DNA of 64,000 nucleotides, taken from assembly GCF_000498355.1 (NCBI RefSeq), contig NZ_AVSV01000017.1:19158-83157 (forward strand), given 5' to 3'. The notes beneath the pieces were generated by a model. That model was not told where the DNA came from, searched no databases, and saw only the letters and a list, made by a program, of their open reading frames with translations. Source of the stretch: Clostridium sp. Ade.TY (GTDB lineage Bacteria; Bacillota; Clostridia; Clostridiales; Clostridiaceae). This document shows, piece after piece, positions 17,791 to 27,236 of this stretch (its first letter is position 1; the number at the start of each line of letters is the position of its first letter). The position numbers were made by a program, and so were the translations under genes.

Positions 17791-19221
17791 CTAACTTTCT
17801 TTTATATACTCTCTTGGACTAAACCCTGTATATTTTTTAAAATTTAGAGAAAAACTCCTATAATCTATATATCCTACTTCCTTTGATACTTCTTTTATTG
17901 TTTTACCTTCTTTTAAAAATTCTATAGCCTTTTCCATTCTTATTTTAGTAAGATATTCATTAAATCCTACTCCAACAGTACTTTTAAATCTTCTGCTCAA
18001 ATATGATTCATTTAAATATAATTGTTTAGCCACATCCTTTAACTTTAAATTATTCATATAATTATTCTTTATAATATCTATAGATTTATCAATACTTCCA
18101 TCTTCCCTAATCCAATCAGCTTCCTTCTTAAATTCAATATATTTTTCTACTTCTATTAATACAATATCTTTTAAATAATCTATTGTTAACCCTATTTCTT
18201 TAATTTCAATATTTTTTTCTTTATTTTTAAAATTATCAATACTTCCTCTTAATTTTAATAAAATATCAAAAGTTATACTTATACATATCTCTTTATCAAT
18301 TTTATTGTTCTTTAAAAATTTAAATAACTCTTCAATACTCGTCATTATAATCAAATTACTCTTACTACCTAATGCTATATAAACTTTATCTAATTTATCT
18401 CTTATTTCTTTTTCTGATACTTCAATGTTAACTTTACTTCCTGTAATTATATTTCCATATCCTAAACAAAAAGTTTCTTCCATTAAATTTTTGCCTTCAA
18501 TATAACAATTAATTATATTGCTTAATTTATATTGTTTAGTTATTGCAATAGATACCTTCTCTTTTGGTATAATATCCAATAAATATTCAATTGTATTTAT
18601 TTTTCCTTCTATAACTAATACAATTCTATAATTATGTGGTTTTAATATATAATATTTATTGTTTATTTTTAAATTGCTATATATAGTATCTATTAAATTT
18701 TGTATTTCATCATCATCTCTTTTATCAATATCTATAAATATCATTGATACAAAATCATTTTTAAAATAATGATATATATCATTTAAATCAGTTTCACCTC
18801 TAACAATATCAAGTAATTTTCTATCTGCTTTAACAACATTATTAAATATTTCAAGATTATTTATAGATTTCTTTATAGCACAAATTAATTCTTCTTCATC
18901 TAATGGCTTAAGAATAAAATCTATAACATTTAATTTTATAGCTTTTACTGCATATTTAAAATCATCATATCCAGTTATTACTATTCCTTGAGATTTTGGT
19001 AACTTATCCTTTAGTATGTCTAATAATTCAAGCCCATCTATACAAGGCATATTTATATCAGTAATAATAATATCTGGCTTTTCCCTCATGGCAATATCTA
19101 TAGCTTCTTTAGATTCTGTTGTTGATCCACAAACAATACATCCTATCTCCTTCCAAGGAATAAAAGATTCCATTCCCCTTAATGAATATATTTCATCATC
19201 AACTAAAAGAACTTTCTTCAT
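17791..19221 (-). CDS. YesN-type response regulator (receiver + AraC HTH)
   Basis: A 476-residue response regulator. The receiver domain (1-120) has LLVDDE at 5-10, the phospho-acceptor Asp in IIITDINMP near 55, and the Lys in FILKPLDEEEL near 105. A middle linker of about 230 residues has no recognised domain. The C-terminal AraC double helix-turn-helix (about 375-475) is complete: NLKLKDVAKQLYLNESYLSR and VSKEVGYIDYRSFSLNFKKY with SPREY at the end. It overlaps the histidine kinase gene by 23 bp and lies downstream of MgtC and an ABC importer, so it probably controls uptake by that importer. Confidence 0.93.
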   Translation of the reverse strand: MKKVLLVDDEIYSLRGMESFIPWKEIGCIVCGSTTESKEAIDIAMREKPDIIITDINMPCIDGLELLDILKDKLPKSQGIVITGYDDFKYAVKAIKLNVIDFILKPLDEEELICAIKKSINNLEIFNNVVKADRKLLDIVRGETDLNDIYHYFKNDFVSMIFIDIDKRDDDEIQNLIDTIYSNLKINNKYYILKPHNYRIVLVIEGKINTIEYLLDIIPKEKVSIAITKQYKLSNIINCYIEGKNLMEETFCLGYGNIITGSKVNIEVSEKEIRDKLDKVYIALGSKSNLIIMTSIEELFKFLKNNKIDKEICISITFDILLKLRGSIDNFKNKEKNIEIKEIGLTIDYLKDIVLIEVEKYIEFKKEADWIREDGSIDKSIDIIKNNYMNNLKLKDVAKQLYLNESYLSRRFKSTVGVGFNEYLTKIRMEKAIEFLKEGKTIKEVSKEVGYIDYRSFSLNFKKYTGFSPREYIKES

Positions 19222-20905
19222 TCGCTGCCTCCCTTAACGGTATTTTTATAACAAATACAGTTAACTCTCCCTCTTTTTCATAACTTATACCATATTTTTC
19301 TCCATACTGTATTTTTATTCTAGTATCTACATTATCAATACCTACACCTTCCCCAGTATGTTTACTATTTCCAAGTCCAACACCATTATCTTTAATTTTA
19401 AATACTATATCTTTTCCTTCTATTTCCCCATTAATAATCAATTTCCATTTTCCTGATTTATTAGAAAGTCCGTGAACTATAGCATTTTCTACTATTGGCT
19501 GAAGTGTCAATCTTACCATTTTATATTTTTTAATTTCTTCATTAATTAAATACTCAATATTAAGTCTATCTTCATACCTAATCTTCTGTATATATAAATA
19601 ATTATCTATAGCTTTAAGTTCCTCCCCTATAAGAACTTCTTCCTCCCCATTTCTACATAAATATCTAAAAAGTCTTGATAAAGCATTTATCATCTTTATA
19701 ACTTTATCTTTTTCATCTAATTTAACCATCCAATTAATAGTTCCTAGTGCATTGTATAAAAAATGAGGATTAATTTGAGCTTTTAGCGCATTAAATTTAG
19801 CTTGATTTATTAATATTTTTTTATTATAGTCCTCTTCTATAAGTCTATTTATTTCTTGTATCATTGAATTAAATTTATTACAAAGCTCTCCAATTTCATC
19901 ATTACCACTATATTTAACCTTTATATTACGATTTCCAGATTCAATCTTTTTAATAACCTCACTCATTTCATGTACTGGGTCTGAAATTTTTCTACTAAGA
20001 TTATAAATAACTATAATTCCTAATATAATTACTATTATTATTAAAATAAAAAATACTTTTATATTATTTAATAATTCATAATATAAATCTTTTTTAGGGA
20101 TAGTAGATATAACATTAAATTTTTTTCTATTTTTACTTGAATAATAAATTATATCTTTTTTATTAACGACTTTATTTAAATTCTTTCCTACATTCTCTAT
20201 ATGATTTCTATCCACGATTATCTTGTTATTAATATCCGTAACATATACATTGCTATCTTTAAAAAATGTTACATCATCAATATATTGATTAAAATATTTT
20301 TCTAAAATTTCAATAACTATGTATCCTATTATTTTTTTGTCATTATCAACTATAGCCTTACCCAAAACTAAAACTACATCTTGATCTAATTCACTATCAA
20401 ATTTCCTATAAATTTTTTGATGAACTCTATTTTCCTCATCGTCTAAAACCTTATAAAAATCAAAATAAACATCTTTATATATAGGCTTATAGTAACTAGT
20501 TGAAGAATATCTACTAATTTTATTTTTATCTATAATATGTATAGGCATCTTCATTGGCATTGTTGAAATTAAAGTTGATGTTATATTATATAGTTTCTGT
20601 GTATCTTTAAATCCTTCTTCTTCATTTCCTTTATTACACTTTTTAACTATATCTATTATTTCTTTATTAGAAGCTATAAAATCTACCATATTACTGAATC
20701 CAGTCATTGAATTTGTTATATTTTCAGAACTATTTTTAATACTTGATAAAGTAAATTTTTCAACTTCTTCTTTTGTTGAATTATATGTATAAATCAAATT
20801 ATAAATCCCGAATATTAAAAATGGGCATATAGCAACTATTATAAATGCAATTGTAATTCTATCTTTAAATGTTTGATAACGTTTAACCATAATTTGATTA
20901 TACAT
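19199..20905 (-). CDS. YesM-type sensor histidine kinase
   Basis: A 568-residue membrane kinase. A helix near residues 15-38 and another near 275-298 bracket an extracellular sensor region; then HAMP (about 300-355), the His_kinase box with the phospho-acceptor in NPHFLYNALGTINWM near 380, and an ATPase domain with VRLTLQPIVENAIVHG near 465 and IKDNGVGLGN near 505. This is the YesM family that pairs with AraC-type regulators. The start is uncertain: neither ATG 20905 nor the next in-frame ATG five codons later has a good ribosome site. Confidence 0.92.
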   Translation of the reverse strand: MYNQIMVKRYQTFKDRITIAFIIVAICPFLIFGIYNLIYTYNSTKEEVEKFTLSSIKNSSENITNSMTGFSNMVDFIASNKEIIDIVKKCNKGNEEEGFKDTQKLYNITSTLISTMPMKMPIHIIDKNKISRYSSTSYYKPIYKDVYFDFYKVLDDEENRVHQKIYRKFDSELDQDVVLVLGKAIVDNDKKIIGYIVIEILEKYFNQYIDDVTFFKDSNVYVTDINNKIIVDRNHIENVGKNLNKVVNKKDIIYYSSKNRKKFNVISTIPKKDLYYELLNNIKVFFILIIIVIILGIIVIYNLSRKISDPVHEMSEVIKKIESGNRNIKVKYSGNDEIGELCNKFNSMIQEINRLIEEDYNKKILINQAKFNALKAQINPHFLYNALGTINWMVKLDEKDKVIKMINALSRLFRYLCRNGEEEVLIGEELKAIDNYLYIQKIRYEDRLNIEYLINEEIKKYKMVRLTLQPIVENAIVHGLSNKSGKWKLIINGEIEGKDIVFKIKDNGVGLGNSKHTGEGVGIDNVDTRIKIQYGEKYGISYEKEGELTVFVIKIPLREAANEESSFS

Positions 20906-21011
20906 AGAAAATTGTAATTTTTACTTTTTTATAAACTTAATTTACATATTATTAATATTGTGAATGTATAAAACAACTATTATTTCTTTTAAATTTTATA
21001 TTTTGCTATAC

Positions 21012-21047
21012 AAAAAAGATGTTACAAATTAACTTTATAACATCTTT
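21012..21047 (-). terminator. Terminator after mgtC-like gene
   Basis: AAAGATGTTA / TAACATCTTT (21016-21047) with a 12-base loop; on the minus strand the stem is followed by TTTTTTG. It touches the mgtC stop codon, so it separates the ABC-MgtC unit from the two-component genes. Confidence 0.8.
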
Positions 21048-21756
21048 AATCTTCTATTATCTCAATACTAAAAATAGTATTACTTCTAGATAGTCTACTT
21101 ATTAAATTACTTATTTTTATACTCCTTGGAATTTCAATTGTATATAAACAACTATCAATATAATCATTTTCTTCATCATTATCTTTAATGTAAAACTCTA
21201 TATTTTTTATTTTTATTCCTTTTCTCATTAAGTAATCGTCTATATATTCTAACGCTTCTTTTTTATCATCATATGAAACTTGAAGTTTTACAAGATTTGG
21301 TTGAATTATAAATTTATTTTGGAACTTTTTTAATGCTCCAAGCACTAATACTATACATACTCCTGAAAGTATCGCTATTACATAATATCCCATACCTATA
21401 GCTAGTCCTACACATGCAACTACCCAAATTGATGCAGCAGTTGTAAGACCCTTTATAGAACCTCTATCATGTAATATAGTTCCTGCACCTAAAAATCCAA
21501 CTCCAGTTATTACTTGAGCTCCTAGCCTTGCATAATCAACCTTTATAACATTACTTAGTTCAGGATGTAATAATATATTATTCATTGCTGTTTCAGCCAT
21601 ATGAGATTGTATTAATGAAACTACAGTAGCTCCTACACAAACTAATATATGTGTCCTAAAGCCAGCAGGCCTATTTTTAAATTCTCTTTCATATCCTATA
21701 GCTCCACCTATTAAAACAGCTAAAAATAATCTAATTAAAATATCACTTATAGACAT
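21046..21756 (-). CDS. MgtC/SapB-family membrane protein
   Basis: A 236-residue protein with five membrane helices in the first 140 residues and a soluble ACT-like C-terminal part. The family core GGAIGYEREFKNRPAGFRTHILVCVGAT begins at residue 17 (read here in pieces: GYERE, AGFRTH, CVGAT), and GLTTAASIWVVACVGLAIG is near 103. MgtC proteins in pathogens inhibit the F-type ATPase and support growth at low Mg2+; in Firmicutes the role is less clear. It lies between the ABC transporter and the two-component genes on the same strand. Confidence 0.9.
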   Translation of the reverse strand: MSISDILIRLFLAVLIGGAIGYEREFKNRPAGFRTHILVCVGATVVSLIQSHMAETAMNNILLHPELSNVIKVDYARLGAQVITGVGFLGAGTILHDRGSIKGLTTAASIWVVACVGLAIGMGYYVIAILSGVCIVLVLGALKKFQNKFIIQPNLVKLQVSYDDKKEALEYIDDYLMRKGIKIKNIEFYIKDNDEENDYIDSCLYTIEIPRSIKISNLISRLSRSNTIFSIEIIED

Positions 21757-21834
21757 TCTTTTCCTCCTCTCCCCACATTATATATACTCTATTTCTATAT
21801 AATATTTAAGGTTAAGTAAAAGGAAAAACTAATT

Positions 21835-22908
21835 TTAAACAATATGAAGAACTTCTGGATTAAAGTTAAGTTTAACTATATCTCCTTCTTCAAAACTTTC
21901 TTTTTCTTTAGGATTAGTTACTTCTATACATATATTTTCACCATCAACTTCTACTATATAATCTTGATATGATCCCATAAATGTTGAAGATATAACTTTA
22001 CCTTTAAGTATTCCTTCTCTTCCAATATCTATTGCCTCTGGTCTTAAAACTATACTGACTTCATCAGAAACCTTTTTATCTCCACTATAATTAAGTTTAA
22101 ATTTATCATTACCAACTTGGACAATAGCCTTTCCATCTTCTATTTTTTCAATTTTTGATTTTATAAAGTTTACATTTCCTATAAATTGTGCAACAAACTT
22201 ATTGCTTGGCTTCCCATATATTTCTTCTGGAGTTCCAACTTGTTCTATAATTCCATCTTTCATAATTATAATTCTATCTGAAAGACTCATAGCTTCTGAC
22301 TGATCATGAGTTACATATATAGCAGTTATTCCTGTTTTCTTTTGAATCTTTCTTATTTCAGTTCTCATATAAACTCTAAGCTTTGCATCTAAATTTGATA
22401 AAGGTTCATCAAAAAGCAAGACTCCAGGTTCCATAACTAATGCCCTTGCAAGTGCAACTCTTTGTTGTTGACCTCCTGAAAGCTGATTTGGACTTCTATT
22501 TTCCATTCCTTTAAGTCCAACAAGATCTATTATGTTATTTACTTTCTTATTGATTTCTTCTTTATTCATTTTTTTAAGTTTTAATCCATATGCAATATTA
22601 TCAAATATATTTAAATGTGGAAAAAGCGCATAACTTTGGAACACCATAGCTGTATCTCTTTTATCTGGAGTTAAATCATTTATTAAATCTCCTCCAAGAT
22701 AAATTTCTCCAGAAGTTGGTATCTCAAATCCAGCAACCATTCTTAGTGTAGTTGTTTTTCCACAACCTGATGGGCCTAAAAGAGTTACAAACTCTCCTGC
22801 TTTTATATCTACTGATATATTGTCAACAGCCTTAAATTCTGAATTTTTATTATGACTTAAATATATTTTAGTTAAATTTTTTATATTTACACCTTTGCTT
22901 CTTTCCAT
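21835..22908 (-). CDS. ABC transporter ATPase of an AfuC/FbpC/PotA-type importer
   Basis: A 357-residue ATPase with Walker A GPSGCGKTT near residue 44, Q-loop region MVFQSYALFPHLNIFDNIAYG near 88 (in part), signature LSGGQQQR near 143, Walker B LLFDEPLSNLD near 163, switch His in YVTHDQ, and a C-terminal TOBE regulatory domain (about 270-357). RBS AAGGAG precedes ATG 22908. It energises the two-domain permease and binding protein encoded immediately upstream in the same operon. Confidence 0.94.
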   Translation of the reverse strand: MERSKGVNIKNLTKIYLSHNKNSEFKAVDNISVDIKAGEFVTLLGPSGCGKTTTLRMVAGFEIPTSGEIYLGGDLINDLTPDKRDTAMVFQSYALFPHLNIFDNIAYGLKLKKMNKEEINKKVNNIIDLVGLKGMENRSPNQLSGGQQQRVALARALVMEPGVLLFDEPLSNLDAKLRVYMRTEIRKIQKKTGITAIYVTHDQSEAMSLSDRIIIMKDGIIEQVGTPEEIYGKPSNKFVAQFIGNVNFIKSKIEKIEDGKAIVQVGNDKFKLNYSGDKKVSDEVSIVLRPEAIDIGREGILKGKVISSTFMGSYQDYIVEVDGENICIEVTNPKEKESFEEGDIVKLNFNPEVLHIV

Positions 22909-22930
22909 AATTACTACATCTCCTTATTTT

Positions 22931-24631
22931 CTATATAACGCTATCGCTTGATTTACTTACACCCATTTTACTTAATCCAAGATACATAAGTGCTATAGCT
23001 ATATAAACTATTACTATTAATATTGTTGAATATGCTGATGCAACACCAAATCTTCCTGTATCAACTTGTGAAAGTATTGATGCTGTTAATAATTGATACT
23101 TAGGTGTAACTAAGAATACTACTGCACTTACAGCTGTCATACTTCTTACAAATGTATATACTAATCCACTAAAAAATGCTGATTTAATAAGAGGAAGTGT
23201 CACAGATGTAAATACCTTTTGAGAATTAGCTCCTAAATCTTGTGCTGCTTCTTCTATAGCTGGATCTATTTGTCCAAGAGAAGTTATTCCAGCTCTTATT
23301 CCTACAGGTAAACTTCTAACTATAAAAGCAATTACTATAATTAAACCTGTTCCAGTCAAAAGTAATGGCTTTGTATTAAATGCATTTATGTATCCAAGTC
23401 CTAATACTGTTCCTGGTACTGCCATTGCTAAAAGTGATACAAATTCAATATATCCTCTTCCTATAAATCTTTTTCTTGCAACTAAGAATGCTATAACCAT
23501 TCCTATTATTCCTGTTATAGGCGTTGCCCAAAGTGATAATATTGCAGTATCTTTAACTGATTCAAAACCTAAATCAAAAACATATTTAAAATGTTCTAAA
23601 GTTAATGAGTAATCTACTCCCATTACTTTAAAGAAACCACCTAAAGGTATTAAAATATAAAATGATAATACAAATATAGTAACTAATAAACAAAATATAT
23701 CTATTGGCCATACTATATGAGAATCTTCAATTACTATTCTTTCTTTTGCTGCCTTACCTGTTACTGTTACATATGATTTTCTTTCAATCCAAAACTTTTC
23801 TAATACAAATAAAAGTATTGAAAGAACTAAAAGTATAACTGCAACTGCAGCTCCACCACTCATATCATAATTTCCTATAGCTTGCATATATATCTTAGTT
23901 GCAAGTGTTGAGAAACTTCCTCCAATAACCATAGGATTTGAGAAGTCTGCTACTACTTCAATAAATGTTAATAAAAATGCATTTGCAATTCCAGGTAACA
24001 TAAGAGGTAATGTTACTGTTTTAAAAGTTACCCATCTTGATGCCCCCATGCTTCTTGAAGCTTCTTCTAAAGCTGGATCAATCTTTTTAAGTAATCCGAT
24101 TAATAACAAATATGCTATTGGGAAAAATGTCATTGTTTGAACCATAACAATTCCTTTAAATCCATAAATATTAGCATTTGTCATTCCAAATAATTGTCTA
24201 GTTATAAGTCCAAATTGACCAAATAGCATAATTGCAGATAAAGCCAATACAAAAGGCGGTGATATTATTGGTAATATTGACACCAATTTAAATAATTTTT
24301 TAAAATGTGATCTTATATATGCATCTGCATATGCAAAAATAAATCCAATTACAGTTGATAATACCCCAACAGTAACCCCAAGCTTTATAGTATTCCAAAA
24401 TGTAGTTCTAAAATCCAAATCATTTAAAACCTGTTTATATGATGCAAAAGAAAACTCTCTACCTGCATCTATAAAACTTACCTTTAAAACTGAATATAAA
24501 GGATATAATATAAATATTGATAATGAAATTATAAGAAATATTATTGTAGTTAACAGTATTGGATCCCTCCAAATTTTTTTCATATCTCTTAATTCATGTT
24601 TTAATTTTAACTTTCTAGTACATATTGACAT
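22931..24631 (-). CDS. ABC transporter permease with two fused permease domains (AfuB/FbpB-like)
   Basis: A 566-residue permease with 12 membrane helices and two binding-protein-dependent permease domains in tandem, each with an EAA loop: EEASRSMGASRWVTFKTVTLP near residue 190 and EEAAQDLGANSQKVFTSVTLP near 468. Such fused permeases serve iron(III), sugar-phosphate and aminoethylphosphonate importers. RBS AAAGGAG precedes ATG 24631. It is the middle gene of a three-gene leftward ABC operon. Confidence 0.94.
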   Translation of the reverse strand: MSICTRKLKLKHELRDMKKIWRDPILLTTIIFLIISLSIFILYPLYSVLKVSFIDAGREFSFASYKQVLNDLDFRTTFWNTIKLGVTVGVLSTVIGFIFAYADAYIRSHFKKLFKLVSILPIISPPFVLALSAIMLFGQFGLITRQLFGMTNANIYGFKGIVMVQTMTFFPIAYLLLIGLLKKIDPALEEASRSMGASRWVTFKTVTLPLMLPGIANAFLLTFIEVVADFSNPMVIGGSFSTLATKIYMQAIGNYDMSGGAAVAVILLVLSILLFVLEKFWIERKSYVTVTGKAAKERIVIEDSHIVWPIDIFCLLVTIFVLSFYILIPLGGFFKVMGVDYSLTLEHFKYVFDLGFESVKDTAILSLWATPITGIIGMVIAFLVARKRFIGRGYIEFVSLLAMAVPGTVLGLGYINAFNTKPLLLTGTGLIIVIAFIVRSLPVGIRAGITSLGQIDPAIEEAAQDLGANSQKVFTSVTLPLIKSAFFSGLVYTFVRSMTAVSAVVFLVTPKYQLLTASILSQVDTGRFGVASAYSTILIVIVYIAIALMYLGLSKMGVSKSSDSVI

Positions 24632-24717
24632 GATTATTTTCTCCTTTCAGAGTATAAAATTAAGTAAATTTAAATAGGACAACATACTAGTTTTATCTAG
24701 CATGTGTCCCTTAAAAA

Positions 24718-25749
24718 TTATTTTTTAATTGCTTTGTTCCACTCTTCTACTAGCTTACTTCTATTGCTACCTGCCCATTCTAAATTGTAATTTATAAGTT
24801 TAGTATCTTTTATTTCTGCTGCTTGACTTGGAGTATTTGCAGCTGGATTAGTTAAGAATTGATATGAACCAACACTTTGTCCAATTTCTTCACCTTTTTT
24901 AGATAAAACAAAATCTACAAACTTTTTAGCTCCCTCTTGATTTGGAGCACCCTTTAATATACCAACTGCACCAACTTCATATCCAGTACCTTCACTAGGT
25001 GCTGTTAAAACTAAATCTTTCATACCTTCTTCTCTATACTTAATTGCATCATGTAAAAATGATATACCAACCATTACTTCTCCTTGTCCTGCCATTCTAG
25101 CTGGAGCAGTTCCTGATTTTTCATATGACTTAATATTTTTATTTAATTTAGCCATATATTCCATTCCTTTTTTCTCTCCCATAAGTTGAACAATTGTAGC
25201 AAGCATTGTATATGCTGTTCCTGATGAACCTGGATTAGCCATAGAAACTTGTCCTTTAAATTCTGGTTTTATTAAATCTTCCCAACTCTTTGGAGCTTTT
25301 ATTCCCTTTTCTTTTAATAATTTAGAGTTTGAAGCAAATCCTAAATACCCAACATAAATTCCAGTCCATAATCCTTTTGGATCTTTATATTTTTCTGGTA
25401 TTTCTTTTGCTTCTGGTGAATTATAAGCTTCTAATAATCCTTCATCTCCAGCTTGAACAAATGCGTCTGCTGGACCTCCAAACCAAACTGAAGCTTTAGG
25501 GTTATCTTTTTCCGCTCTTATTCTTCCAAGTATTTCACCAGATGACATTCTTACTGCTTGTGCATCAATTCCAGTTTCCTTCTTAAATTCTTCAACAGCC
25601 TTTACCATGTGATCTTCCATAAGTCCACAGTAAATTGTTAAACTTTCATTTGATGCCTTTTCCTCATTTTTACCTGAGCCGCATCCTACAAATAAACTTA
25701 AGCTCATTACCGCTGAAAGAGTTAATGCAATTAAACTTTTCTTTTTCAT
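24718..25749 (-). CDS. Extracellular solute-binding lipoprotein, AfuA-like (sugar phosphate or phosphonate rather than iron)
   Basis: A 343-residue binding lipoprotein: signal peptide with lipobox SLFVGCGSG (lipidated Cys near 23), then a periplasmic-binding type 2 fold. It is usually labelled iron(III)-binding, but the paired tyrosines of FbpA are not evident. Instead it carries NPGSSGTAYT near residue 172, FLHD near 230 and SEGTGYE near 252. From memory, AfuA uses a His-Asp pair and a Glu in these places to hold hexose phosphates. I therefore infer a phosphorylated organic substrate. RBS TTAGGAGG supports ATG 25749. First gene of the operon. Confidence 0.88.
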   Translation of the reverse strand: MKKKSLIALTLSAVMSLSLFVGCGSGKNEEKASNESLTIYCGLMEDHMVKAVEEFKKETGIDAQAVRMSSGEILGRIRAEKDNPKASVWFGGPADAFVQAGDEGLLEAYNSPEAKEIPEKYKDPKGLWTGIYVGYLGFASNSKLLKEKGIKAPKSWEDLIKPEFKGQVSMANPGSSGTAYTMLATIVQLMGEKKGMEYMAKLNKNIKSYEKSGTAPARMAGQGEVMVGISFLHDAIKYREEGMKDLVLTAPSEGTGYEVGAVGILKGAPNQEGAKKFVDFVLSKKGEEIGQSVGSYQFLTNPAANTPSQAAEIKDTKLINYNLEWAGSNRSKLVEEWNKAIKK

Positions 25750-25961
25750 TATTATTTACCTCCTAAATATTTCATCTACTTTTATGTTAACGTATTCATT
25801 TTGATTGATATAAAAAAGGTAAGTTTTAATTACTTAAAAAGTAAAAATTTATTACATCTAAGAGATTATTAACCTATAAATTATATTTATTATAGTTTTT
25901 TTAAGTTAATTTTTTAAAAATACTAAACACACAAAAATCTCTTAATTTTTTATAAATCTTT

Positions 25962-26021
25962 TCAACAAGATATATTAATGAAGTAAATAAAAACTTAAAA
26001 ACTTGGAAATCAAATAAGTAA
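25962..26021 (+). pseudogene. Remnant of a DUF3021 gene (last 19 codons only)
   Basis: Plus-strand codons from 25962 to the TAA at 26019-26021 read ...STRYINEVNKNLKTWKSNK, against KYVNEVNESLKAWKPDK at the end of the intact DUF3021 gene at 17275-17700; the DNA is also clearly alike over about 50 bases. An in-frame stop lies a few codons upstream and no more homology is visible in 25780-25960. The remnant is directly followed by a terminator, as in the intact operon. It is a decayed second copy. The rest of 25750-25960 is AT-rich with the promoter space of the ABC operon. Confidence 0.8.
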
Positions 26022-26052
26022 AAAGGCTTAACTTTTTAGTTAAGCCTTTTTT
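26021..26052. terminator. Terminator shared by the DUF3021 remnant and the 26067 lipoprotein gene
   Basis: AAAAGGCTTAACT / AGTTAAGCCTTTTTT with a 4-base T loop; A-run and T-run on either side make it bidirectional. Confidence 0.88.
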
Positions 26053-26066
26053 AATATATTCTAATT

Positions 26067-27110
26067 TTATAAACCTCTTATTGTACTATAAATTAAATCT
26101 GCTTCTTTATATAATTTTTTAAATTCATTATAAGCTTTGCCATTACTTGTATCTAAAAACATAACTGGAGCATATCCCATAGCGTAATCTACTCCATTTA
26201 TAGTTTTATATCTAATTGAATCAAGAGTATTATTTTTTAAGCGTCTAGCTATACAATATAATGGTTGTCTTGTATTTTTCCCATCACTTACAAATTCAAA
26301 GTTTACCCCTTTTAATTTTCCTTCATTATATTCATATACTTCATAATGACCTTTCCAATCTCCTGGTAATTCCATTTGTATTCCTAATTCCTTATTTACA
26401 TAATGTATATTACTAGTTGAGTTTTTTTCCGTATTAATAGAATCTATTTTTTTTCTATTTTCATTTGAATTTACTATATTATTATTTTTTGCCTTTTCTT
26501 CTTTAGCCTTTTTCTCTTCCTGTTTTAATTTTTCTTCCTTCTTCTTTTGTTCTTCTAATTTCTTTTTTTCTTCTTCAATCTTTTTATTAAAAGTAATTTT
26601 TAATTTATCTAGCTTTTCTTTTTGTTCTTTTGTAGCATCTTGCATTTTTATATTATTTATCTTATCTTTTACTTCATATAATTTATTATTGTCTAATAAA
26701 TTACTAATTAAATTCAAATTATTATTTATATTTTTTATATTATCTTCTTTTATTTTTATTTCATCTTTTAACTTTTCAATATCATCTTTAATTTTATAAT
26801 TATTATATTTTGATGATATCTCTCCTATAAGTTCATTAGCCTTACTTAAATTATTTTCTTCAAAATTCTTTTTCGCTTCTTCATAGTTATTTATTATAGC
26901 TTTTAAACTTTCAGCTTCTTTATTTTCTTTATCTAATTTTAAAACATTATTAAAATTTTCTAATGCCTCTTTGTAATGTCTACAGTTTAAGTTATTTACA
27001 CCACTTTCCATGTTTTTCTTAATTTCTTTACTATTACATCCAAATAATAAACTTGATGCTACTACTATTAATATTATTGATGTAATTAATCCTTTGTGTT
27101 TTCTTTTCAA
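26067..27110 (-). CDS. Lipoprotein with repeat/coiled-coil region and a C-terminal unknown domain
   Basis: A 347-residue secreted lipoprotein: signal helix and lipobox SLLFGCNS (Cys near 25); TPR-like helices at about 35-110 (NCRHYKEALENFNNVLKLDKENKEA); a long Lys/Glu-rich coiled coil at about 105-220 with EEQKKKEEKLKQEEKKAKEE; then a globular domain (about 240-347) starting NKELGIQMELPGDWKGHYE. The C-terminal domain resembles modules seen on other clostridial surface lipoproteins, but I cannot name it. The start is TTG 27110 after GGGGGAAA. No enzymatic motif seen. Probably monocistronic, as a terminator separates it from the nuclease gene upstream. Confidence 0.85.
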   Translation of the reverse strand: MKRKHKGLITSIILIVVASSLLFGCNSKEIKKNMESGVNNLNCRHYKEALENFNNVLKLDKENKEAESLKAIINNYEEAKKNFEENNLSKANELIGEISSKYNNYKIKDDIEKLKDEIKIKEDNIKNINNNLNLISNLLDNNKLYEVKDKINNIKMQDATKEQKEKLDKLKITFNKKIEEEKKKLEEQKKKEEKLKQEEKKAKEEKAKNNNIVNSNENRKKIDSINTEKNSTSNIHYVNKELGIQMELPGDWKGHYEVYEYNEGKLKGVNFEFVSDGKNTRQPLYCIARRLKNNTLDSIRYKTINGVDYAMGYAPVMFLDTSNGKAYNEFKKLYKEADLIYSTIRGL

Positions 27111-27188
27111 AAAATTTCCCCCTAATTTTTATAATATAATTACCAAGCAATTATACCATTATTCTACATTTTTCTATATTAAATATAA

Positions 27189-27222
27189 TAAAAAAGACTT
27201 ACCAACAAGTAAGTCCTTTAAT
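27189..27222 (-). terminator. Terminator of the nuclease lipoprotein gene
   Basis: On the minus strand GACTTAC-TTGTTG-GTAAGTC is followed by TTTTTTATT, 15 bp after the stop codon at 27237. Confidence 0.88.
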
Positions 27223-27236
27223 TATTAAATCAATAT

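Noticed and set aside
21757..21834. Mg2+-sensing M-box ahead of mgtC
   Set aside because: Only 78 bp separate mgtC from the ABC ATPase gene and none of the conserved M-box blocks appear.
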